A DNA stretch of 10,453 nucleotides from Burkholderiaceae bacterium (GTDB lineage Bacteria > Pseudomonadota > Gammaproteobacteria > Burkholderiales > Burkholderiaceae): positions 1 through 10,453 of the forward strand of contig CANBSM010000177.1 in the NCBI GenBank assembly GCA_947372155.1. The letters are read 5' to 3'. The position numbers were made by a program, and so were the translations under genes. Under the pieces are notes generated by a model. It saw nothing but the letters and a program-made list of their open reading frames with translations, made no database searches and was not told the origin of the DNA. How positions within the stretch are numbered: the stretch's first letter is position 1; each line of letters begins with the position of its first letter. Of this stretch, positions 1-6,046 are shown one piece after another.

Positions 1-113
1 ATTTTGATCCACTGGTAATGGCGGATGGCATCGCTCCAACCAACGACCCTGTTCTTCTTTTTAGGTCACCCGCTTATGCAGATTCCTATGCGAAGCGATT
101 AGTGGAAAAATAG
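1..113 (+). CDS. Catalase-related peroxidase (SrpA type), C-terminal end only
   Basis: Only the last 36 residues are in the window, read in the frame starting at base 3 and ending with TAG at 111-113. The visible pattern is F-D-P, then D-G-I-A-P-T-N-D-P, then R-S-P-A-Y-A, and a basic end. This matches the C-terminus of the small heme catalase-related peroxidases (SrpA family, usually about 300-350 residues), which end with a D-G-I-x-P-[ST]-x-D-P segment followed by R-S-x-A-Y. Such proteins use heme to remove peroxides and are often exported. The heme-binding and active-site residues lie outside the window, so the call rests on the tail alone. The stop codon is only 31 bp before a partial tRNA sequence, so the gene sits right at a probable island boundary. 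Confidence 0.55.
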   Translation, partial: FDPLVMADGIAPTNDPVLLFRSPAYADSYAKRLVEK

Positions 114-144
114 TCCAGGTGGTAATGAGAATTACACAAACCGG

Positions 145-184
145 AATCCTTTGGTCCCAGGTTCAAGTCCTGGTGGGCCCACCA
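145..184 (+). repeat. 3' half of a tRNA (resembles tRNA-Ile CAT), probable attachment-site remnant
   Basis: Bases 157-161 (CCAGG) and 169-173 (CCTGG) form a perfect five-pair T stem around the loop TTCAAGT. The next seven bases, TGGGCCC, are a 3' acceptor strand, followed by discriminator A and an encoded CCA at 182-184. Upstream, AATCCTT fits the 3' side of an anticodon loop and stem. From memory this 40-base run resembles the 3' half of betaproteobacterial tRNA-Ile with anticodon CAT. No matching 5' acceptor (GGGCCC) or D arm lies upstream, where the peroxidase gene ends at 113, so this is not a working tRNA gene. tRNA-targeting integrases duplicate exactly such 3' segments, from anticodon loop to CCA, as att sites. 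A degenerate copy occurs at 4479-4518. Confidence 0.8.
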
Positions 185-192
185 GTAATATT

Positions 193-226
193 AACGACTT
201 AGGGAGAAATTCCTAAGTCGTTTCGC
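193..226 (+). terminator. Hairpin after the tRNA fragment, probable terminator
   Basis: Bases 193-203 pair perfectly with 212-222 (11 base pairs, AACGACTTAGG with CCTAAGTCGTT) around an 8-base loop, followed by a short T stretch (TTTCG). The T-run is weak. The position 8 bp after the encoded CCA suggests it is the native terminator of the tRNA whose 3' half lies here, i.e. the original downstream flank of the tRNA gene. Confidence 0.5.
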
Positions 227-250
227 TATTGGGGTAATGAATTGCTTGGT

Positions 251-277
251 ACAAAAAAGCCACCCGAAGGTGGCTTT
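251..277 (-). terminator. Rho-independent terminator of the beta-propeller gene
   Basis: AAAGCCACC (256-264) pairs with GGTGGCTTT (269-277) around a CGAA tetraloop. Read on the minus strand the stem is followed by a run of T, the ideal intrinsic terminator form. It lies about 20 bp past the stop of the minus-strand gene at 297-1451. Confidence 0.85.
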
Positions 278-296
278 AGATTTAGGGGTATCAATT

Positions 297-1451
297 TCAC
301 TTCGTTGTTACAAAAGTGACCCAGTTTGCCCCTTTGCCTCCTTGGACTCTCTCAATGAGATTGAGTTCGCCGGTGGATTGGTTGATTGAGTAAAGGGAGA
401 CCTTATCCGACTTTTGACCGGTAGCAACTAAAAATTGACCACTCGGATCAACATTAAATCCTCTCGGCATTTCTTCTGTGGGGATAGTAAATAAATATTT
501 TACTTTTCCTGTCTGAGGATTTACTTCAAAGCCGCTTAATGTGCTTTTGGTTCTCTCTGATGTGTACAGGAATTTACCGTTAGGCGTCAATTTGATTTCA
601 GCGCAGAAAATCATATTGGAGTCGTCAAAAGCAGTGGCCTCAGGGGATCCTGTCGGTGGTCTTGGTCTTCCAGGGACAAGTTTGCTATCGCTTGGCAGGC
701 TCGAGGCGGCCTGTATTTGCGTTAATGCTCCCGACTTGATGTCTCTAGAAAAGACGAGTACTTCACCAGTCATCTCTGTAATGACATAAGCAAATTTATT
801 ATCAGCTGAAATGACGATATGTCTTGGGCCCTGTTGTTTTGAAAGTGCTAGCGAGCTTGTGCTCTCTGATAAGGGCTTAGCTTGAGATGAATTAAATGTA
901 TGAATTTTGATTTCATCCGTACCAAGCTGTGGAACATATACAAACTTATTTGATTGGTCAAATACGATGGAGTGTGGATTTTTACCGCCACTAGGAAATG
1001 CTTCTGCTGGAACCGGATTGACATAGCCATTTGCTTCAATTTTGTTAACGCTATTGTTGTGTCCGCCAAAAGAGGTTGCCAATAACCATTTACCAGTTTT
1101 ATCTGTAGATACATAGACCATGCTGTCGGCCAGTGGAACTGAGCCAGTCCATTTGAGCTGACCATTGACCTGGTCAATTTGATACATGTAAAGGGAGAAT
1201 GGCTTCGAGCGTACCGAGGCATATAAGTTTTTACCATCTGGCGTTACAGCCATTGGCATTACAAATTTGCCGGCCGGGAAACGACCAACTGAACTTAAAT
1301 GTGGGTTTGATCCCGTTGTAAGTTCATATGCCGATATATCGGCATCGTCAATATTGGAAATATAAACATAGGTTCCGCAATATGCGCTTGTTGTCACCAC
1401 AAGGCCCGCCGTTGCTAGCATTAGATTTTTAAAGATTAATTTTTTATTCAT
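297..1451 (-). CDS. Secreted lactonase-family beta-propeller protein (Pgl-like fold)
   Basis: A 384-residue protein with a signal peptide (basic start, hydrophobic core about 8-22, likely cleavage near residues 23-26), so probably periplasmic. The rest fits the seven-bladed lactonase propeller family (PF10282), known from cytoplasmic 6-phosphogluconolactonase (Pgl) and many exported relatives. At least six blade repeats with the pattern hydrophobic-x-[PD]-x-G/N-K-x-[LF]-hydrophobic are visible, at about 67-93, 114-139, 161-187, 212-237, 286-310 and 332-357. Family signature stretches include N-P-H-S at 158-161, G-P-R-H at 208-211, A-E-I at 284-286 and P-R-G-F at 329-332. A proline-rich insert at about 253-281 lengthens one blade connection. 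The start is set by ATG at 1451 with GGAGA a few bases upstream. It is transcribed away from the Bug receptor gene across a 212-bp shared regulatory region. Lactone hydrolysis is a family-level inference; the substrate is unknown, and some such propellers have no known enzymatic activity. Confidence 0.85.
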   Translation of the reverse strand: MNKKLIFKNLMLATAGLVVTTSAYCGTYVYISNIDDADISAYELTTGSNPHLSSVGRFPAGKFVMPMAVTPDGKNLYASVRSKPFSLYMYQIDQVNGQLKWTGSVPLADSMVYVSTDKTGKWLLATSFGGHNNSVNKIEANGYVNPVPAEAFPSGGKNPHSIVFDQSNKFVYVPQLGTDEIKIHTFNSSQAKPLSESTSSLALSKQQGPRHIVISADNKFAYVITEMTGEVLVFSRDIKSGALTQIQAASSLPSDSKLVPGRPRPPTGSPEATAFDDSNMIFCAEIKLTPNGKFLYTSERTKSTLSGFEVNPQTGKVKYLFTIPTEEMPRGFNVDPSGQFLVATGQKSDKVSLYSINQSTGELNLIERVQGGKGANWVTFVTTK

Positions 1452-1513
1452 ACTGTCTCCATTTTTATAACTACTATTTATGCATTAATAATAGCGACTA
1501 TCCAGTCTTTGTT

Positions 1514-1547
1514 GTATTAGGGTAGCGATTGTCGTAAACCCTAATAC
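1514..1547. promoter_or_regulatory. Inverted repeat in divergent intergenic region, candidate operator
   Basis: GTATTAGGGT (1514-1523) and ACCCTAATAC (1538-1547) are perfect 10-base inverted repeats separated by 14 bases, so centre-to-centre spacing is 24 bp, about two helical turns. It lies between the divergent propeller and Bug genes, 63 bp from the first start and 117 bp from the second. No T-run follows, which argues against a terminator. A dimeric or tetrameric repressor/activator site controlling both genes is the likely reading; no regulator gene is in the window. Confidence 0.5.
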
Positions 1548-1663
1548 GCAGTAAGCAAAAAGATATGTTCCTTGATGAGATCTGTAAAAATTACCTCTGG
1601 CAATTATTTGTACTAATATCGCATTGATCACTATTTAAAAACTTTAAAAATAATGGAGGCTTA

Positions 1664-2641
1664 GTGAAACTTCAATCCTTTATCAGGGTGCTGGGAATTT
1701 TTGTCTTATTGGGCAGCCCCTTGTGTGCGCTAGCAGCTTATCCGGATAGGCCTGTAACTATCATCATTGGCTTTCCGCCGGGCACAGGAACAGATACGGT
1801 CACGCGCATCATGGCTGATCGACTTTCTCAGAGAATGGGCCAACAATTTTTAGTGGATAACAAAGTTGGCGTAGCAGGGAGCATTGGAGCTGGAATAGCC
1901 GCTAAAGCTAAGCCCGATGGATATACTTTGCTGGTGAGCGCTTCAGCGCCGATGTCGATTAATCCACATATTTATAAAGGGCTGAATTACAACCCATTGA
2001 CGGATTTCACGCCAATTGGAATGCTTGTATTCCTGCCCTATTTGATGGTGGTCAATGCCAGTGACCCAGCCAATACTTTGCAACAATTTCTTGCAAATGC
2101 ACAAAAGAGTCCAACCCCAATTAGCTATGGATCTACTGGTAATGGCGCTACCAGTAACTTGGTAATGTCGGTATTGGCTAAGCGTGCCAATATAGAAATG
2201 ACTCAGGTTCCCTACAAGGGCAGTAGTCAAGCTCAGGCAGACGTGATTGGCGGGCAATTGCCAGTCACTTTTGATACGCTATCTTCTAGTATTGCCATGG
2301 TGCGGGCAGGCAAGTTAAAGCCCTTGGCGGTTGCTACACTGAAAAGAACTGAGCTTGCACCAGAAATCCCAACTGTAGTTGAGCAAGGTTTTCCAGGTTT
2401 TGAAATTGGTGCTTGGTTGGGATTTTTTGGCCCACTTGGGTTACCTCCAGCTATTCAGAAAACCTTATTGAATGAAATTAATCTGATATTACAAGAGCCA
2501 GAAACGCGTGCAAAGTTATCAAAGGTTGGAGCTGAGGTTCGTGCATCTTCATCTTCTGGTGAATTTGCAGTGTTCTTAAAAAATGATTATGACAATACCG
2601 GCAAGTTGATCCGTGATTTCAATATTAAGCCAATGGAATAA
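1664..2641 (+). CDS. Bug/TctC-family periplasmic solute-binding receptor
   Basis: A 325-residue protein of normal length for the tripartite tricarboxylate transporter receptor family (Bug, PF03401). The signal peptide spans about 1-25, ending L-A-A before Y-P-D-R-P. The mature start Y-P-x-R-P-V-T-I-I-I-G-F-P-P-G (26-40) is the classic Bug N-terminus, followed by T-D-T-V-x-R-x-M-A-D-x-L and the D-N-K-x-G-x-x-G-S-I-G block (65-75). These proteins bind carboxylates or small aromatic acids in the periplasm and pass them to TctA/TctB, or act in sensing. No TctA/TctB is present here, which is common for the many orphan Bug genes of Burkholderiales. The start is GTG, chosen because TGGAGG lies at 1654-1659 and the signal peptide begins directly there; an ATG at 1653 is out of frame. 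The stop is 7 bp before the aldolase-family gene, so the two are almost certainly co-transcribed. Confidence 0.93.
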   Translation: MKLQSFIRVLGIFVLLGSPLCALAAYPDRPVTIIIGFPPGTGTDTVTRIMADRLSQRMGQQFLVDNKVGVAGSIGAGIAAKAKPDGYTLLVSASAPMSINPHIYKGLNYNPLTDFTPIGMLVFLPYLMVVNASDPANTLQQFLANAQKSPTPISYGSTGNGATSNLVMSVLAKRANIEMTQVPYKGSSQAQADVIGGQLPVTFDTLSSSIAMVRAGKLKPLAVATLKRTELAPEIPTVVEQGFPGFEIGAWLGFFGPLGLPPAIQKTLLNEINLILQEPETRAKLSKVGAEVRASSSSGEFAVFLKNDYDNTGKLIRDFNIKPME

Positions 2642-2648
2642 GAAGCTA

Positions 2649-3404
2649 ATGGATAAGAATTATGTTGTAAGTGCTGCAGAGCATCAGGCCCGCATAGACT
2701 TAGCAGCCTGTTATAGGCTAGTTGCTCATTTTGGAATGAGTGATTTGATCTATAACCATATTACCGCCAGAGTACCCGATAGTAAGGATGAGCTTATTCT
2801 CATCAATCCTTATGGATTGATGTACAACGAAGTAACAGCCTCTAATCTCATCACAATTAATTTGGATGGCGAGGTTGTCTACAACCCCAATCCAGATTTT
2901 GGAATCAATCAGGCTGGATATGTTATTCATAGTGCAGTACATCGCGCCAGAGGGGATGTTGCCTGCGTCATTCACACCCATACGCGGGCTGGTATGGCTG
3001 TTTCAGCGATGGAATGTGGGCTATTGCCTATTACACAAACTGCCATGAGATTTCATGGCATTGGTTATCACGCCTATGAAAGTGTTGCGATTGATCTAGA
3101 TGAGCAATCGCGCTTAGTTGCGGATTTGGGTAATCAAACTGCGATGATTTTAAGAAATCATGGCCTACTTACGGTAGGCCCAAGCGTGGCTCAGGCTTTT
3201 AACACCTTATATTGGTTGGAAATGGCATGCAAGGCTCAAGTCGATGCATTATCTTCTGGTGTGAAACTAACGATGCCGCCTGATGAAGTGATTCAGAAGA
3301 CCCATCACCTCTACCAGCCACACGTAAGAAGGCCCTTTGGGGAAATGGAGTGGCCCGCAATGCTTCGTATTGTGGAAAAACTTGATCCAACCTATAAAAA
3401 TTAA
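2649..3404 (+). CDS. Class II aldolase/adducin-family protein
   Basis: A 251-residue cytoplasmic protein of the class II aldolase/adducin family (PF00596), the zinc-dependent fold of fuculose- and ribulose-phosphate aldolases/epimerases and several decarboxylases. Visible family parts are the N-terminal A-C-R-x-hydrophobic helix (about 18-26), N-H-I-T-A-R-V (36-42), N-P-Y-G (53-56), the zinc motif V-I-H-T-H-T (107-112, ligands His109 and His111), and R-N-H-G-L-L (169-174, third ligand His171). The C-terminus R-P-F-G-x-x-E-W-P-A is typical of a burkholderial subgroup of unassigned specificity. An open frame extends 12 codons upstream into the Bug gene, but ATG at 2649, 7 bp after the Bug stop, is the natural coupled start. 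It may cleave or decarboxylate the acid imported via the Bug receptor; that link is inference from operon structure. Confidence 0.85.
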   Translation: MDKNYVVSAAEHQARIDLAACYRLVAHFGMSDLIYNHITARVPDSKDELILINPYGLMYNEVTASNLITINLDGEVVYNPNPDFGINQAGYVIHSAVHRARGDVACVIHTHTRAGMAVSAMECGLLPITQTAMRFHGIGYHAYESVAIDLDEQSRLVADLGNQTAMILRNHGLLTVGPSVAQAFNTLYWLEMACKAQVDALSSGVKLTMPPDEVIQKTHHLYQPHVRRPFGEMEWPAMLRIVEKLDPTYKN

Positions 3405-3413
3405 TTAGCTTGA

Positions 3414-4427
3414 TCAAGTTGTTTGGTAAACGACTTCATCCAAAGGCTTTTGATTAATAAAGTTTTGGATATTTTTCACAACTGAATCAATTCGTCTTAT
3501 ATCCAGTTGATCAGTCCAGCTAGCGGTATGTGGGGTCATGATTACATTGTCTAACTCATGGAATGGAAGCTCTGAAGGCCGCATTTCTAAATTATCAGTG
3601 CTGGCATATTGATACCAAACATCCAGAAGGGCTCCTCCAATCTCACGGTTTTTGAGAGCCCGATAGATTGCTGCCTCATTAATAATTGGACCTCTAGCTA
3701 CATTAATAATGACGCCAGTCGGCTTCATTTTTTTGAGTGCAGCTTCATTAATTAAATCTCTGGTACTTTCGCTGAGAGGTGCGGTGATCAGAACGTAATC
3801 ACTTTCAGCCAATAGTGCATCTAGATATGAGCTATCTTTCCACCATTTAAGTCTGGCATCCACTTTTGGATTACGGCTAATGGCTACAAAATCCATTCCA
3901 AATGGAGTGGCAAGTTCGGTGACTCTCTTGGCTATATGACCAAAGCCAATGAAGCCAATAGTTTTATGTTGAACCTCACTATGTTTTAATCCTCGTACGA
4001 TGGATCCGCCATAAGTCCATTTTCCTTGGCGGAGTTCTCGATCCATGTGGCGCATGCTGATAGCAAACTCTAGTATGCCCAGCATGACGTATTCGGCAAT
4101 AGGTTCAGAGTGCTGATTGGTATTGCAAACGATGCAGCCAGCCGGAAGCCATTCCTTTTGGAGCCAGTCCATTCCAGAAAAAGGGACCTGGATTAGTTGA
4201 AGTTGCTTGCCTGCCTTAATGAGGTCCTCTACAAGCTTCGGATCTTTTGAATAAGCCAGCTCAGCCGATACAACCAGAATGTCAGCCTTGGAGACGAGGT
4301 CTAGTAATTCAGACTTGGGCTGTTCAATAATGCAGTGTTCAATAGTCCAGGATTTTCCAAGAGCCTGGATCAGTGGAGTAAGAAATATTTTTCCATATTC
4401 TCCAACAATCAGAATACTTTTAGCCAT
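3414..4427 (-). CDS. D-isomer-specific 2-hydroxyacid dehydrogenase family protein
   Basis: A 337-residue protein with the two-domain layout of NAD(P)-dependent D-2-hydroxyacid dehydrogenases. The catalytic domain is about 1-110 plus the C-terminus; the Rossmann nucleotide-binding domain is about 111-300 with G-F-I-G-F-G-H-I-A (158-166). Substrate-binding Arg245 (N-V-A-R-G, 242-246) and the general-base His300 (T-P-H-T-A-S) are present. At the spot where the family has D-V-[FY]-E-x-E-P with the catalytic Glu, this protein reads D-V-W-Y-Q-Y (269-274), so Glu is replaced by Tyr272. Enzymes of this family reduce 2-ketoacids or oxidise D-2-hydroxyacids. The start at 4427 is preferred over an in-frame codon at 4481 because AGGAAG lies just upstream and the typical strand-start A-K-S-I-L-I-V follows; the longer version would run into the tRNA remnant. 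It converges on the aldolase gene with a 9-bp gap. Confidence 0.88.
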   Translation of the reverse strand: MAKSILIVGEYGKIFLTPLIQALGKSWTIEHCIIEQPKSELLDLVSKADILVVSAELAYSKDPKLVEDLIKAGKQLQLIQVPFSGMDWLQKEWLPAGCIVCNTNQHSEPIAEYVMLGILEFAISMRHMDRELRQGKWTYGGSIVRGLKHSEVQHKTIGFIGFGHIAKRVTELATPFGMDFVAISRNPKVDARLKWWKDSSYLDALLAESDYVLITAPLSESTRDLINEAALKKMKPTGVIINVARGPIINEAAIYRALKNREIGGALLDVWYQYASTDNLEMRPSELPFHELDNVIMTPHTASWTDQLDIRRIDSVVKNIQNFINQKPLDEVVYQTT

Positions 4428-4473
4428 AATCTTCCTATGTAATTGATGGCTCAAATATACAGCTAATTCTGCC

Positions 4474-4518
4474 CTCATCATCCTTTGGCCTCAGAGTCGA
4501 TTCCTGGTGGGCTCACTA
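4474..4518 (+). repeat. Second, degenerate tRNA 3'-half copy (att-like remnant)
   Basis: Bases 4479-4518 align without gaps to 145-184 with 31 of 40 positions identical, in the same orientation. Conserved blocks are ATCCTTTGG at 4480-4488 and CCTGGTGGG near 4503-4511, ending CACTA in place of CACCA. Just upstream, CTCATCA (4474-4480) resembles an anticodon loop with CAT (CTCATAA in tRNA-Ile CAT), so the match may extend slightly further than in the first copy. The T stem no longer pairs fully, the discriminator end is mutated, and no 5' half with a complementary acceptor strand is visible, so it is not a functional tRNA. It lies between the dehydrogenase start and the amidohydrolase. Confidence 0.7.
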
Positions 4519-4584
4519 GAAATGAAAATACTAATCCTTAGGCTGGTATCTATTTGAACGTAATTATTGTTAGCCCGCATTCTT

Positions 4585-4592
4585 GTATACAC
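4585..4592. promoter_or_regulatory. TGTATACA palindrome upstream of amidohydrolase, possible GntR-type site
   Basis: TGTATACA is a perfect 8-base palindrome within TTGTATACAC, close to the TNGTnnnACNA / TTGTATACAA type sites known for FadR-subfamily GntR regulators of organic-acid and sugar-acid genes. It is 60 bp upstream of the amidohydrolase start, in a region that should hold its promoter. A small inverted repeat (CAATCT at 4603-4608, AGATTG at 4614-4619) follows. Short palindromes arise by chance in AT-rich spacers, so this is tentative. Confidence 0.25.
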
Positions 4593-4651
4593 TATGAATA
4601 ATCAATCTACTAAAGATTGTCTATAACTATTAGTAATTAAAGGGGGCAGCT

Positions 4652-5920
4652 ATGGATCATAAAAGACGCAAGTTATTGCAATATTCTCTTTACGCAACAT
4701 CACTTCCGATTATTGGTGGGATAGGATCAAGTCTGGCTCAGCAGGGGCTCTCAGCCCCAGGTGGCTATGATCTATTGGTGACTGGTGGGAGGGTGATCGA
4801 TCCATCGCAAAATCTAGACTCAATTATGGATATTGGAATTCGTAATGGACGTATTGTTGATTTGCAAAGGGATCTACCTAAAGATAAAGCGGCTCAGCAA
4901 ATCAATGCCAGTGGAAAAATCATTACGCCAGGATTGATTGATTTACATGCCCACACCTATCCTCAAGCCTCTGCTATTGGTTTGCCTGCTGATGAGCTGG
5001 TCCCATTCACGGCCACAACCACCTATGTAAGCGCTGGCGATGCTGGTGGCAATAACTTTTCTGCTTTTAAGCACTATATACAAGCGCAGGCAAGAAGTCG
5101 CATGTTCGCATTTGTACACATCTCCTCGATCGGGCTGGCTGGTTACCCGGTTGGCGAAATGAAAAATATTGATTATGCAAATATCGATTTAGCAGCACGG
5201 GTGGTCAATGAAAATCCTGATTTAGTTCTCGGAGTAAAGGTAAGGGAGACACTTGACGTGGTTGGGGAGAATGGAGTGGAGCCTTTGCGAAGGGCCAGAT
5301 TGGCTGCAGAACGTTCAGGAGTAAAAGGTGCACGCGTGATGTGTCATATCGGTAACGCCCCTGGCGATCTTGGAGTCTTATTAGACTTGCTTAGGCCTGG
5401 AGATATCCTGACCCATGCATATAGTGGCGCAGGAAATAATACGGTTCAAAATGGGAAATTGATTGCTGCAGCATTGGAAGCAAAGAAGCGCGGAGTCATT
5501 ATTGATGTTGGACATGGTGGCGGAAGCTTTGATTTCACAATCGCAGAGCCTGCAATCCAGCAAGGATTGATTCCGGACACCATATCTAGTGATTTACACG
5601 CCTATAGCGGTAACTCCCCAAGCATTCCATTTCTCCCAAATGTCATGAGTAAATTTCTGACTTTAGGTTTTAGTCTCAATCAAGTGATTGCAATGACAAC
5701 CAATAGGCCTGGCATTGTTATTAACAGAGATCCCTTATTAGGAACCCTAAAGAAAAATGCTGTTGCAGATATTTCGATACTAGACTTGGTTGAGAAGCCT
5801 GTTGAGTGGTTGGATACACGCGGCAATAAACGACCCGGTATGTATAGCCTCGTTCCTGTGCAAACAATACGTGCTGGACGTCCTTTTGGTAGGCCGTTTA
5901 TGTCGCCATTTAGTTATTAA
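4652..5920 (+). CDS. Tat-exported amidohydrolase/deacetylase-family metallohydrolase
   Basis: A 422-residue protein of the amidohydrolase superfamily, closest in pattern to the amidohydrolase/deacetylase subgroup. The N-terminus carries twin arginines (K-R-R-K-L-L, 4-9) and a hydrophobic stretch ending near A-Q-Q (29-31), indicating Tat export of a folded, metal-loaded enzyme. Metal ligands can be placed: His99 and His101 in the H-A-H motif after P-G-L-I-D, Lys196 (G-V-K-V-R, the usual carboxylated lysine), His232 (M-C-H-I-G), His255 (L-T-H-A-Y-S-G) and Asp314 (S-S-D-L-H), so a binuclear centre is expected. The C-terminal N-R-P-G-I and the I-x-V-G-x-x-A-D-like segment (here K-K-N-A-V-A-D, 367-373) close the small beta domain. 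RBS AGGGGG (4641-4646) fits the ATG. Such enzymes hydrolyse N-acyl or ester bonds or lactams; the substrate is not predictable. It is followed by a hairpin terminator and a separate hydrolase gene, so it may be a single-gene transcript. Confidence 0.88.
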   Translation: MDHKRRKLLQYSLYATSLPIIGGIGSSLAQQGLSAPGGYDLLVTGGRVIDPSQNLDSIMDIGIRNGRIVDLQRDLPKDKAAQQINASGKIITPGLIDLHAHTYPQASAIGLPADELVPFTATTTYVSAGDAGGNNFSAFKHYIQAQARSRMFAFVHISSIGLAGYPVGEMKNIDYANIDLAARVVNENPDLVLGVKVRETLDVVGENGVEPLRRARLAAERSGVKGARVMCHIGNAPGDLGVLLDLLRPGDILTHAYSGAGNNTVQNGKLIAAALEAKKRGVIIDVGHGGGSFDFTIAEPAIQQGLIPDTISSDLHAYSGNSPSIPFLPNVMSKFLTLGFSLNQVIAMTTNRPGIVINRDPLLGTLKKNAVADISILDLVEKPVEWLDTRGNKRPGMYSLVPVQTIRAGRPFGRPFMSPFSY

Positions 5921-5937
5921 TAAATCAGAAATTCATA

Positions 5938-5968
5938 CCCCCATAGGTAATGGTGGGGGATTTTATTC
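5938..5968 (+). terminator. Hairpin with T-rich tail after the amidohydrolase gene
   Basis: CCCCCA (5938-5943) pairs with TGGGGG (5954-5959) around a 10-base loop, followed by ATTTTATT. A six-pair GC-rich stem plus T-rich tail, 18 bp after the amidohydrolase stop, fits an intrinsic terminator, though the loop is long. Confidence 0.5.
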
Positions 5969-6046
5969 TTCTGGAGAGTTTCTAGGTCACGGGTACACAG
6001 GTATTTGGGCTCTAATGTAAGATCTTTCCATAACAAAAGGAAGCTT

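Noticed and set aside
109..184. A complete, functional tRNA gene ending at 184
   Set aside because: The T arm, 3' acceptor and CCA are perfect, but no 5' acceptor strand (GGGCCC-like), D arm or anticodon stem partner exists in the 76 bases before CCA, where the peroxidase gene ends.
848..1237. Open frame of 129 codons on the minus strand inside the propeller gene, and a plus-strand frame at 541-789
   Set aside because: Both lie fully within the well-supported propeller gene in other frames, have no ribosome site and show no recognisable family features.
1624..1637. FNR-like TTGATcactATTTA upstream of the Bug gene
   Set aside because: Only the first half-site is perfect; the second matches 3 of 5 positions, expected by chance in an AT-rich spacer.
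3379..3420. Inverted repeat AACTTGATC / GATCAAGTT at the convergent aldolase-dehydrogenase ends as a terminator
   Set aside because: The arms are 24 bases apart, lie inside or overlap both coding ends, and no T-run follows on either strand.
5978..6016. A possible third tRNA 3'-end-like remnant containing GGGCTC
   Set aside because: Only a few bases around GGGCTC match the copy at 4479-4518; no T-stem pairing, CCTTTGG block or CCA-like end is present.
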